DNA of 64,000 bases from Hymenobacter puniceus (GTDB lineage: Bacteria; Bacteroidota; Bacteroidia; Cytophagales; Hymenobacteraceae). Below are positions 51,416 to 59,249 of the stretch, piece after piece. Position numbers and translations under genes: made by a program. Position 1 is the stretch's first letter. Each line of letters begins with the position of its first letter. The stretch is from the NCBI RefSeq assembly GCF_014333525.1, contig NZ_JACSCX010000002.1:186001-250000 (forward strand), read 5' to 3'. Under the pieces are notes generated by a model that saw only the letters and a list, made by a program, of their open reading frames with translations, was not told the origin of the DNA and did not search any database.

Positions 51416-51904
51416 ATGCTTCTTCGTAAGAACAAGTCTGTGTCATTTGCCCTTGCTGTGCTTACTGTGACAAGCTGTAATCAGCCTGACGTAGACAATC
51501 GGGACGCTATTCTGACAGGTAATGGAAAGGGTAAATATTGGGACCGTGCGTGCTCTAATAACGGCCTCAATAGATACAACCTAGACATCATGTCTGGCCG
51601 TTCTTACTATGATAAGCGTAGGGGTATTCCTTATTCAACCCTGTTATTCGCAGCCAAGAATAAGCTGAGATATTATATGAATCTTGACTCCACCACCATC
51701 ATTGATATGAACACTGTTGCTGGTGATGTACAGTATAATCCTGCCACATATAAGCTCATGGATAATAAGATAAGCCTCATCGGAGACACCAGCGAAATTC
51801 TTCTTTTAAATGAAGAAGTAATGGTCCTTAAGTCAAGAAGAGGCTACATAAGAATGTATGTGCCTAGTAGATGGCAGACTAAAGTAGAATCGAAGGCTTA
51901 TTGA
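51416..51904 (+). CDS. Low-GC lipoprotein of unknown function
   Basis: Protein of 162 residues. ATG 51416 gives a lipoprotein signal, LLRKNKSVSFALAVLTVTSC (Cys about residue 21); an in-frame TTG at 51404 is not needed. The mature part is rich in Asn, Ser, Tyr and Lys, with NGKGKYWDRACSNNGLNRYN, SYYDKRRGIPYSTLLF and YIRMYVPSRWQ, and resembles no family I know. Some stretches count 37-52% G+C, far below the neighbours, and codon use is AT-ending. This points to recent transfer. It sits between the divergent A2M gene and the convergent Uma2 gene. Confidence 0.75.
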   Translation: MLLRKNKSVSFALAVLTVTSCNQPDVDNRDAILTGNGKGKYWDRACSNNGLNRYNLDIMSGRSYYDKRRGIPYSTLLFAAKNKLRYYMNLDSTTIIDMNTVAGDVQYNPATYKLMDNKISLIGDTSEILLLNEEVMVLKSRRGYIRMYVPSRWQTKVESKAY

Positions 51905-51910
51905 CTATAG

Positions 51911-52507
51911 CTACACCCCCTCAAACACCTCCGCCCACTCAATACCAAACCCCGGCAGCGTGTGCACCGGAATGAGGCCGGGCGTGTAGAAGTCGCCGTG
52001 GGGCTGGTAGCGGCCCTCGTGCAGCACGAATACGGAAACCGTCTTTTCGCCCGGGAATACAATCCAGTATTCCGGCACGCCGTTTTCTTCGTAGAGGTCG
52101 AACTTGCTTTTGGTATCGTGGCTGGCGTTGCCGGGGCTCACGATTTCGATAATCCAGTCGGGTGCGCCGATACAGCCTTTTTCGTCCAGCTTGGTAGGGT
52201 CGCACACCACGCAGATATCGGGCTGCACGACGGTGGAAATCTGCGTGTCGCCGTTGGGTGTGGCTTTGGTCAGACGCACATCGAAGGGCGCGTGAAATAC
52301 CTCGCAGGATTGGTGGGCCAAGTGCGCGTAAATCATGCCCATAAAGCGACTCGAAAGCCGCTGGTGAATCACCCGGGGCGCGGGGCTCATCTGGCGCACT
52401 TTGCCCCGGATCAACTCCACTACTTCTTCCAGCCGCCACGTCAGGTAATCGGCGTAGGTGTAGGTTTTGGTGAGGTCGAGCTGGGAAAGGCTAGTGATGG
52501 GCGGCAT
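51911..52507 (-). CDS. Uma2 family (DUF820) putative endonuclease, second copy
   Basis: Protein of 198 residues, similar along its length to the Uma2 protein at 45100-45690: TYADYLTWRLEEVVELIRGKV, FHAPFDVRLTKATPNGDTQI, TVVQPDICVVCDPTKLDEKG, APDWIIEIVSPGNASHDTKSKFDLYE, PEYWIVFPGEKTV. The catalytic-site residues of the family (QPD, E-V-SP, K) are kept. Its stop is 6 bases from the convergent low-GC lipoprotein gene. Role unknown. Confidence 0.92.
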   Translation of the reverse strand: MPPITSLSQLDLTKTYTYADYLTWRLEEVVELIRGKVRQMSPAPRVIHQRLSSRFMGMIYAHLAHQSCEVFHAPFDVRLTKATPNGDTQISTVVQPDICVVCDPTKLDEKGCIGAPDWIIEIVSPGNASHDTKSKFDLYEENGVPEYWIVFPGEKTVSVFVLHEGRYQPHGDFYTPGLIPVHTLPGFGIEWAEVFEGV

Positions 52508-52610
52508 GGCGGCAGCGGGCTGGTAGGAAAGTAAAGATACGCGAAGCCGCGGGTGGTAGCGGTGCGTTTGGGCAGCCCTGTAATCCGGGTAGTAAATTAG
52601 GGTACTAGGT

Positions 52611-52745
52611 CTAGTTCCCCTCCTTGGACAAGGAGGGGTTAGGGGTGGTTGACCTCGCGCCAGAACGTCAGCAAGAAGCTAATTCTAAAACCGCCTAACG
52701 GTTATCAACCACCCCTAACCCCTCCTTTCCAAGGAGGGGAACTAG
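52611..52745. repeat. Inverted repeat of the CCCCTCC/GGAGGGG family
   Basis: Arms at 52611-52650 and 52707-52745 are complementary over 39-40 bases with one indel, including CCCCTCCTTGGACAAGGAGGGG. It fills most of the 308-base gap before the LysR gene. Confidence 0.88.
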
Positions 52746-52815
52746 TTTCTAGCTATAGTAACCTGCGTCGGTCATTCTCCGCCCAAAAATCAGCCGGGCG
52801 CGTACCTTCACGGCT

Positions 52816-53724
52816 ATGCTTTCCCACGCCCACGAAGTCTTTCTGGAAGTTGCCCGGCAGCTGAGCTTCACCAAGGCAGGGCAGACGCTGTTTCTGAGCC
52901 AGTCGGCGGTGAGCAAGCGGGTGCGGGCGCTGGAGGAGCACTACAAAACGGGGCTATTCGAGCGGCTCGGCAACTCCGTGGCACTTACGGCCGCCGGCGA
53001 GCTGCTGTACCGCAAACTGCTGCTGGCCCGGCAGCTGCAGCACGAGCTGGAGCAGGAATTTACCGAGCTCAGCCCCGAGTTTCAGCCGCGCCAGCAGATG
53101 GTAGTAGGGGCCAGCACCACTATTTCGCTGTACGTGATTCCGCCGGTGCTTTCGGCCTACCTGGGCCGCTACCCGCACACCCAGCTGACGCTGAAAAACC
53201 GCAACTCCGAAAACATCCTCAAGGCGCTGCTGGAGCACGAAATCGACCTGGGCATCATCGAGGGCATTCACAAAGTCAGCAACGTTACTTACACGCCGCT
53301 GCTCACCGATGAAGTGGTGGCCGTGTGCTCGGCGCGCAACCCCCTGCACCGCCGCGAGCTGGAGGCCCAGGACCTGCGTCGCACACCCGTGGCGTTGCGC
53401 GAAACCGGCTCGGGCACGCTGGCCGTGCTGGAAGAGGCGTTGCTGGCCCACGGTATCCGCCTCACCGATTTGCCGGTGAAAGTGCGCCTGGGTGGCACCG
53501 AGGCCCTCAAGAACTTCGTGCGGGTGGATACCTGCCTGGCCTTTCTGCCCCGGCAGTCGGTGATGAAGGAGCTGACCGCCGGCGAGCTGGTGGAAGTGCC
53601 CGTGCGCGACCTGAACCTGGTGCGCCACTTCGATTTCGTGCAGCGCAAAGGCACCGAAAACAACCTGCCCTACAAAACCTTCGTGCAGTTCGCGCGCCGG
53701 TATTATGGGAGCGGGCAGCGGTAA
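52816..53724 (+). CDS. LysR family transcriptional regulator
   Basis: Protein of 302 residues. N-terminal winged HTH: EVFLEVARQLSFTKAGQTLF followed by SQSAVSKRVRALEEHYKTGL, FERLGNSVALTAAGELLY. Ligand domain from about residue 90: VVGASTTISLYVIPPVLSAYLGRYP, LTLKNRNSENILKALLEHEIDLGIIEG, VAVCSARNPLH and SGTLAVLEEALLAHGI. This is the CysB/CbbR-like fold sensing a small molecule. Target unknown; its own gene has no close divergent partner, and the threonine synthase gene lies downstream beyond a repeat block. Confidence 0.94.
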   Translation: MLSHAHEVFLEVARQLSFTKAGQTLFLSQSAVSKRVRALEEHYKTGLFERLGNSVALTAAGELLYRKLLLARQLQHELEQEFTELSPEFQPRQQMVVGASTTISLYVIPPVLSAYLGRYPHTQLTLKNRNSENILKALLEHEIDLGIIEGIHKVSNVTYTPLLTDEVVAVCSARNPLHRRELEAQDLRRTPVALRETGSGTLAVLEEALLAHGIRLTDLPVKVRLGGTEALKNFVRVDTCLAFLPRQSVMKELTAGELVEVPVRDLNLVRHFDFVQRKGTENNLPYKTFVQFARRYYGSGQR

Positions 53725-53743
53725 CAGCGGCAGTACAATCAGA

Positions 53744-53785
53744 ACGTCATTCCGAGCCTGCGAGGAATCTCGCGCGCTGACGTTG
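53744..53785. repeat. Single dispersed repeat unit (CGTCATTCCGAGC type)
   Basis: ACGTCATTCCGAGCCTGCGA... to GCTGACGTTG. An inverted relative is at 22848-22890. Confidence 0.6.
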
Positions 53786-53796
53786 TTTACGCCAAA

Positions 53797-53902
53797 CGGT
53801 GTAGAGACGCGACACTTCGCGTCTCGTCGTTGAACGACCGGAAACACGCCATTCGACCAACCTCAGCAACGACGAGACGCGAAGTGTCGCATCTCTACAC
53901 CG
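53797..53902. repeat. Inverted repeat upstream of threonine synthase
   Basis: 36-base arms at 53797-53832 and 53867-53902 with one mismatch, GTAGAGACGC...GTCTCGTCGTTG family. With the preceding unit it fills the gap between the LysR gene and the threonine synthase start. Confidence 0.88.
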
Positions 53903-54004
53903 TCTAACCTCACACATTTGTTATTCCAAACCGGAATAGGCTATTCCAAGAAGACGTTTGCCGATGGCATGAGCAGGCCGGAGTTTTGCGTTGAACTCCC
54001 TGCT

Positions 54005-55210
54005 ATGACCACTATCGAAACCGCCACAATTTCCCGCCTTCACACGCTGCACTGTGCCGCCTGTGCTGCTCCGCACGCTGCCTTCACGCTCCAGCGCGTA
54101 TCCGACTGTTGCGCCCAGCCCCTGCTGGCCCGCTACGACCTTACCGAGCAGTTGCGCCCCGCCGACGTTATTAACCCCGCCGACAACTCGATGTGGCGCT
54201 ACCGGGCGCTGCTGCCGCTGCTCGACGAAGCCAACCTCGTGACACTGGGCGAAGGCTGGACGCCACTGCTGCCGCTGCCCCGCCTGGCCGCTCGCTACGG
54301 CCTGCGCAGCTTGCTGCTCAAGGATGAAGGCCAGAACCCCACCGGCTCATTCAAAGCCCGCGGCCTGAGCATGGCTGTGTCCAAAGCCAAAGAGCTGGGC
54401 GTAACCGGCTGCATCATCCCGACAGCCGGCAACGCGGGCGTGGCCCTGGCCGCCTACTGTGCCCGCGCCGGCCTGCGCTGCGTGGTGGTGATGCCCCGCC
54501 ACACGCCCACGGCCTTCAAGGAGGAATGCTACTGGTACGGGGCCGAGGTGCACCTGGTAGATGGTCTCATCAACGACTGCGCCGCCCGCGTGCGGGAGCT
54601 GAACGCCGCTGGCGAGCTGCTCGACGTATCGACACTGAAAGAGCCCTACCGCCTGGAAGGCAAGAAAACCATGGGCTATGAGCTGGCCGAACAGCTGAAC
54701 TGGACGCTGCCCGACGTGCTGCTGTACCCGGCCGGCGGCGGCACCGGCCTTATCGGCATCTGGAAGGCGCTGCGCGAAATGCAGGAGCTGGGCTGGCTGC
54801 CCCGCAACGCCCGGCTGCCCCGCATGATAGCCGTGCAGGCTGCCAGCTGCTGCCCACTGGTAGAAACGCGCGCCGGCCGTCAGGCAAACTGTCACGCCTA
54901 CGTGGGCCAGCCCTCCATTGCCAACGGCCTGGCCGTGCCCAGGCCGTTGGGCGAAGCCCTGATGCTGAACGTGCTGGATGAGTCCAACGGCCTGGCTCTG
55001 GCCATCACCGACGAGCAGATGCTGGCCGGTATGCGTGAGCTAAGCCATATGGAAGGTCTGTTCGTAGCCCCCGAAGGCGGGGCGCTTTGGAGCGCGGCCC
55101 TGCACCTGCTGCACACCGGCCAGATCCAGCCCGAGGAGCAAATCCTGCTGCTCAATACCGGTTCGGCGCAGAAGTACCTGGACAACGTGCTGGGCCGGGC
55201 AAACGGGTAG
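54005..55210 (+). CDS. thrC: Threonine synthase (PLP enzyme)
   Basis: Protein of 401 residues. The N-terminal zinc-ribbon-like part has LHCAACAAPHAAFT and VSDCCAQPLL (two CxxC-like pairs), as in archaeal/actinobacterial type threonine synthases. Core: GEGWTPLLPLPRLAAR; PLP lysine in DEGQNPTGSFKARGLSMAVS; TAGNAGVALAAYCARAGLRC; the phosphate loop YPAGGGTGLIGIWKAL. It converts O-phosphohomoserine to threonine in the cytosol. ATG 54005 is preferred, as the sequence before it (from 53918) is within the repeat block and lacks conservation. Confidence 0.93.
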   Translation: MTTIETATISRLHTLHCAACAAPHAAFTLQRVSDCCAQPLLARYDLTEQLRPADVINPADNSMWRYRALLPLLDEANLVTLGEGWTPLLPLPRLAARYGLRSLLLKDEGQNPTGSFKARGLSMAVSKAKELGVTGCIIPTAGNAGVALAAYCARAGLRCVVVMPRHTPTAFKEECYWYGAEVHLVDGLINDCAARVRELNAAGELLDVSTLKEPYRLEGKKTMGYELAEQLNWTLPDVLLYPAGGGTGLIGIWKALREMQELGWLPRNARLPRMIAVQAASCCPLVETRAGRQANCHAYVGQPSIANGLAVPRPLGEALMLNVLDESNGLALAITDEQMLAGMRELSHMEGLFVAPEGGALWSAALHLLHTGQIQPEEQILLLNTGSAQKYLDNVLGRANG

Positions 55211-55222
55211 CAGTGAGAACGG

Positions 55223-55380
55223 TGTAGAGACGCACTAGTTGAAGTCTCGTCGTTGCTGATGTTAGGCTGTCCGAATGGTTGTAGAGACGCGACACTTCGC
55301 GTCTCATCGTCCGCGCCGTTAGGCTCGCTCGAACAGCTCAACGTCAGCAACGACGAGACTCCAACTAGTGCGTCTCTACA
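55223..55380. repeat. Long composite inverted repeat after threonine synthase
   Basis: 41-base arms at 55223-55263 and 55340-55380 with two differences, TGTAGAGACGCACTAGTTG start. Nested inside is a half unit GTAGAGACGCGACACTTCGC at 55280-55299. Confidence 0.85.
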
Positions 55381-55393
55381 GCCGGGAAACGAA

Positions 55394-55428
55394 GCGGTAG
55401 AGATGCTTCAACAAGCTCAGCATGACGG
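55394..55428. repeat. Single unit of the CATGCTGAGC/GAAGCATCTC repeat
   Basis: GCGGTAGAGATGCTTCAACA...CTCAGCATGACGG, related to one arm of the 37322-37437 repeat. Followed by a run of eight T. Confidence 0.65.
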
Positions 55429-55453
55429 TCTTTTTTTTCAACGGTTGCAGCGT

Positions 55454-56656
55454 CTAGCTCCGCAAACCTCTCACCCACACGTACGCCAGTGTGCCGCCCA
55501 TGAACGTCAGGAACAGCGGCCCCTCACCTGGCAGGGCCAGCGCATCGAAACTGATGGCCAGCGCGCCCACGGCTGCCAGCCCCCAGCCAAACCACTTCGA
55601 CTGTTGCCGTCGTTTCGGGTGCCACTCCCGTTGCGTACCTACCAGCGGGAAGAGCAGCCCCAGCGCCACTAGGCCAGCCGTCGTAAGCGAACTGATTTTA
55701 GCGTAGTAGCCTGCTCCCAGCAGCGCCAGGCCGCTCACCAGCAGCGCCAGAAACTGGTTGGAGTACCGGGTATCTTCCTCGCTGAGGGCAAAGCGGCCGT
55801 AGCGGTTGAAGCGCAGCAGCGAGTTGAACAGGGGCTCGGCAAACCAGCTCATGTACACCAGCACCAGGTACAGCGGCAGCAGCCCCGGCACCACCCGTGA
55901 GAGTAGAAACAGCCCAATAAACAAACCCTGCCGCATACCGGGACTCAGCGTCTGGGTCCAGACCATGAAGCGGTAGAAGCCATTGTAGAGCCAGAAGCGG
56001 GCTTTCAGGGCCGAAACCAGGCCTTCGCGGGCGTAGTCGGAGGTGGGGTTGAGGCGCAGGGCTTCGCGAAAGTGGCCGGCGGCTTCCTTGGCGCGGCCGC
56101 GCTCCAGCGCTACCCAGCCCAGGTCGGCGTGGGTGCCGGCGTCGGTGGGGCTGTGGCGCAGGGCTTCGTCGAGGTCGGCGGCGGCTTCGTTGCGGCGGCC
56201 GAGGCGGGCCAGGCAGCGGGCCCGCAAACCCAGGCAGTCGACGTGGGTCGGGTCGGCCTGGAGGCCTGCTTCGGCAGCGCGCAGTGCGGCGTGCAGTTGG
56301 CCCTGCTGAAACCGCAGCTGGCCTAGCACATGCTGGTAGTCGGCATCCTCAGGATCAAGGGCCAAGGCTTCTTCAATTGCCTGCAGAGCCGCCGGCAGCT
56401 CGTGCTGGCGCTGCAGGGTGGCACTCAGCACGTAGAAGGCAAAGCTGTTTTCGGGGTCGAGGTGAATGGCCTGCTGGGCTTCCGCCTGAGCCTCGGGCAA
56501 CCGGGCCAGCTCCATCAACGCCAGAGCCAGCAAACAGTGCAGAAAGCTGTTATCGGGGTCGTCGCGCAGCTGACGGCGGGCTTCCTGCTCGGCCTCCTGG
56601 GGGCGCTTATGCTGCAGCAGTAACTGTACGCGGCTGATATTCTGGATGGAGTTCAT
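55454..56656 (-). CDS. TPR-membrane protein C, last gene of the TPR-AAA operon
   Basis: Protein of 400 residues. N-terminal tetratricopeptide repeats (about 1-215): LLLQHKRPQEAEQEARRQLRDD, FAFYVLSATLQRQHELPAAL, DYQHVLGQLRFQQGQLHAAL, AGTHADLGWVALERGRAKEA. After REGLVSALKARFWLYNGFYR come about five to six hydrophobic segments (GLFIGLFLLSRVVPGLLPLYL, FLALLVSGLALLGAGYYA, TTAGLVALGLLFPLVG, WFGWGLAAVGALAISFDALAL). The EGL.(S/E)ALKAR.(P/F)LY junction occurs in many bacterial TPR proteins of unknown function. The TPR part should face the cytosol. Paralog of the two genes upstream; gap of 27 bases to the preceding gene. Confidence 0.88.
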   Translation of the reverse strand: MNSIQNISRVQLLLQHKRPQEAEQEARRQLRDDPDNSFLHCLLALALMELARLPEAQAEAQQAIHLDPENSFAFYVLSATLQRQHELPAALQAIEEALALDPEDADYQHVLGQLRFQQGQLHAALRAAEAGLQADPTHVDCLGLRARCLARLGRRNEAAADLDEALRHSPTDAGTHADLGWVALERGRAKEAAGHFREALRLNPTSDYAREGLVSALKARFWLYNGFYRFMVWTQTLSPGMRQGLFIGLFLLSRVVPGLLPLYLVLVYMSWFAEPLFNSLLRFNRYGRFALSEEDTRYSNQFLALLVSGLALLGAGYYAKISSLTTAGLVALGLLFPLVGTQREWHPKRRQQSKWFGWGLAAVGALAISFDALALPGEGPLFLTFMGGTLAYVWVRGLRS

Positions 56657-56683
56657 ATCAATTCTTGATGCTCAAAAGAGCCA

Positions 56684-57940
56684 TTATTCGAGATAGGAGA
56701 AAGCCAGCAGATACAGCCATGTGCTCAGGCTGAACCAGAGCATGAACGCCCGGTTGTCGAGGCCATACTCCAGCTGAAATGCCGTCAGCCCTGCTGACAG
56801 CAACAGCAAAATAGTGCCATATAGGTAGCCAGCGTGACGGCCTTGTACGGTACTAAGCGTTTGCCTGGCCAGCGCTACCGCCGCAAAGCTACCTGCCACC
56901 AATACCCAAGCTATGACAGTTGTAGCAGGCAGTAGCAAGGCGGCGAGTGTTATGTAGAACGCCACAATGGCCCCGGCTTCCACTGCCAGCATCTGGCGCA
57001 GCGGGGGCGGCAGCACGTGGCGGGTGGCAGGCCGCAGCAGCTGCCAGCTCAGGTACAACGTTTTGAAGCTGGCAACCAACAGAGCAGGCAAGAGAAACAG
57101 CAGGAGTGCCCCGGCTACTACTGGTGGTGCATATTGTCGCAATGTTGCCGCTGCCACATCTTCTAGCGCAGCGTAAAACATCACCAGAAACATGAGCACA
57201 AACGGGAAAATTAAGAAAAAACCTGCCCGCTTGTCTTTGATAAACCAAGGTTTGGGCATCTTGGGCTGTGGCGCAAGGCCCGCCCGTGACACCGCCGTCG
57301 ATACCACTCCTGCCCGGGCTTCTTGCGAGTTTGGATCGAGGGCCAACGCCTGCAGAAAATGGTCTTCGGCCCGCTGAAAGTGAGCGTGCTCCAGGTAGCT
57401 GAACCCCAGATTGATGTGGGTAGGAGCAAACAGAGGCGCTTCGCGCAGTGCCTGCTGGTACTCCGGCTGCCAGTCGGCTCCCCCTTCGAGCCTGGACAGG
57501 GCCCGCCCCCGGAGATTGAGGCATTGCACGTGCTGCGGATGCAAGTGCAGACCCTGGTCGGCGGCAGCCAAGGCGGCTTCCACCCGGCCTTCGGCAAAGG
57601 CTACGGAGCCCTGCAGGAGATGGTAGCCGGGCACGGTGGGCTGCAGCTGCAGGGCCGTGGCAATATGCAGGGCGGCTTGCGGCAGCTGCCCGCTCTGCAG
57701 GCAGGCGAGGCTGAGCACGTAAAAGGCAAAGTCGTTCTGCGCGTCCAACGCCACGGCCCGCTCGGCGGGCGGGCGGCTTTCGGCCGGTTTGTGCTGGCGA
57801 ATCAGGCTTAGCCCCAGCAACGCCTGCAGTTGGCTGGATTCCGGAAAACAGGCCAATTGCCGCCGGGCTTCTGTTTCGGCCGGATCGGGGCGCAGTTGGC
57901 GCAGCAAGACCTGAATCCGGCGCAGCTGAGGGTTATCCAT
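56684..57940 (-). CDS. TPR-membrane protein B of the TPR-AAA operon
   Basis: Protein of 418 residues from ATG 57940, which aligns with its paralogs; ATG 57949 would add three residues. TPR-like repeats fill about 1-210 (LLRQLRPDPAETEARRQL, FAFYVLSLACLQSGQLPQAAL, GYHLLQGSVAFAEGRVEAAL, THINLGFSYLEHAHFQRAEDHFL). The C-terminal half has about six membrane helices (FFLIFPFVLMFLVMFYAAL, VVAGALLLFLLPALLVASF, AGAIVAFYITLAALLLPATTV, AYLYG-like GTILLLLSAGLTAFQL). The TPR segment is close in sequence to the other two, while the membrane part has diverged. No enzymatic motif. Spacing 32 bases from the gene before. Confidence 0.88.
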   Translation of the reverse strand: MDNPQLRRIQVLLRQLRPDPAETEARRQLACFPESSQLQALLGLSLIRQHKPAESRPPAERAVALDAQNDFAFYVLSLACLQSGQLPQAALHIATALQLQPTVPGYHLLQGSVAFAEGRVEAALAAADQGLHLHPQHVQCLNLRGRALSRLEGGADWQPEYQQALREAPLFAPTHINLGFSYLEHAHFQRAEDHFLQALALDPNSQEARAGVVSTAVSRAGLAPQPKMPKPWFIKDKRAGFFLIFPFVLMFLVMFYAALEDVAAATLRQYAPPVVAGALLLFLLPALLVASFKTLYLSWQLLRPATRHVLPPPLRQMLAVEAGAIVAFYITLAALLLPATTVIAWVLVAGSFAAVALARQTLSTVQGRHAGYLYGTILLLLSAGLTAFQLEYGLDNRAFMLWFSLSTWLYLLAFSYLE

Positions 57941-57972
57941 TGAATACATGATAGAGAAAGCAAAAGGGGCAG

Positions 57973-59241
57973 CTACTGCGCCGCTGCCCGGGCCCGGCGG
58001 AAAGCCAGAACCCCAACCCAGCTGGTCAGCCCCAGAACCCCCAGCGGCCCATAGGGCCAGGTGGCCGGCCAGCTCACACACGCAATACCAACGGCCAGCG
58101 TGAGCCCAGCGGCCAACACCCGCAGCAGGGGCGACTTTGCGGGCAAAGGCTGCTCAGAAGCTTGCTTGAAGGCCGCCCAGATGGCCATAGCCACCGTAGT
58201 AAGTCCGCCCGTGAGGCCTGGGCCCAGGCTGCTTTCCGGGACGCCCAGCCACACCAACAACCAGAAAACGGCCGTGAGCCAAGCCAGCAGCAGCAGCGTA
58301 AAAGCCACCACCGGCCCGTACCGCCAGAACGTTTGCTGAACGTACGGAAGGGTCTGGTCGGGGCGGTTGCGCAGGTGCCGCACCTGCGGGTGCAGGCGCC
58401 AGTACACGGCCTCAAACCCCATGAACAGCAGAATCGGGATGCACAGCAAACTAAGCGGAATCAGAATCAGCAGAAAGTAACCCCACGCCTTTAGCTTGCC
58501 TTGCTTGGTTCCTTCTGAAATGAACGTCAGGTAGTTGTCCAGCCATACGGCTGCCCGACCAATCCAGAGTTGGCGGCGAATTGCCTGACTGGCACCTTGG
58601 AGGGCCGTGGCATCGGTGGGGGCTAGGCGCAGTACTTCCTGATAATGCACCTGAGCAGCTGCGTACTGCTGCTGGCGCATTGCCTCGCGGCCCAGCAGCT
58701 GGTGCGCCTTGGGCAGGTTAGGATGCGCCGCTACCAGCTGCTGCAGCACCGGCGCCAGCTCCGGCCAGCGCTGCAACTCGTGCAGCGCATCAGCAAGGGC
58801 TATCAGGCAACCAGCGTGGGCCGGATTCTGGGCGAGGCCCCGCGCGGCCGCCAGCTGGGCCGCAGCTGGCTGGGTTTGGTGTAGATACAGCTGCGCCTGG
58901 GCTGCCAGGTATTTGGGGTTGAGGGGCTGCAGGCGGAGAGCTTCCTGTAGCGCCTTGGCCCGGGCGGGCCCTTGCCCGGCCTGGTCTTCTACCAGAAACA
59001 GCACGTAAAATGCCTCACTGGCGGCCGGGTTCAGGGCCAACGCCTGCTGTGCCGTTTCGCGTGCCCTTTCCAGCTGATTTTGTTGGTATAAGGCAAAGCT
59101 GAGCAGGATGTGCGCAAATACATCCTGCGGATTGCGCGCCAGCTGCTGCCGAACCAGCTGCTCGGCTTGCTCGGGCCGGTGTATGTCCAGCAGATTCTGT
59201 ACTGCGCTTTGCCACCGTGCTGCCGGTGTATCGGGCTTCAT
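57973..59241 (-). CDS. TPR-membrane protein A of the TPR-AAA operon
   Basis: Protein of 422 residues from ATG 59241, starting 8 bases after the ATPase stop. TPR-like repeats fill about 1-225 (NLLDIHRPEQAEQLVRQQL, EAFYVLFLVEDQAGQGPARA, YLAAQAQLYLHQTQPAAA, AHQLLGREAMRQQQYAAAQVHY). A four- to six-helix membrane part follows (AWGYFLLILIPLSLLCIPIL, YGPVVAFTLLLLAWLTAVFWLLVW, TVAMAIWAAF, PLGVLGLTSWVGVLAF). The first 45 residues align well with the other two paralogs. Function unknown; likely presents TPR surfaces at the inner membrane. Confidence 0.88.
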   Translation of the reverse strand: MKPDTPAARWQSAVQNLLDIHRPEQAEQLVRQQLARNPQDVFAHILLSFALYQQNQLERARETAQQALALNPAASEAFYVLFLVEDQAGQGPARAKALQEALRLQPLNPKYLAAQAQLYLHQTQPAAAQLAAARGLAQNPAHAGCLIALADALHELQRWPELAPVLQQLVAAHPNLPKAHQLLGREAMRQQQYAAAQVHYQEVLRLAPTDATALQGASQAIRRQLWIGRAAVWLDNYLTFISEGTKQGKLKAWGYFLLILIPLSLLCIPILLFMGFEAVYWRLHPQVRHLRNRPDQTLPYVQQTFWRYGPVVAFTLLLLAWLTAVFWLLVWLGVPESSLGPGLTGGLTTVAMAIWAAFKQASEQPLPAKSPLLRVLAAGLTLAVGIACVSWPATWPYGPLGVLGLTSWVGVLAFRRARAAAQ

Positions 59242-59249
59242 GGCAATAC

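Noticed and set aside
53797..55380. Possible CRISPR array from repeated GTAGAGACGC units
   Set aside because: Units are inverted, irregularly spaced and few, with no spacer series and no cas genes.
55429..55440. Run of T after the repeat at 55394 as a terminator
   Set aside because: No GC-rich stem ends next to it; it may be chance.
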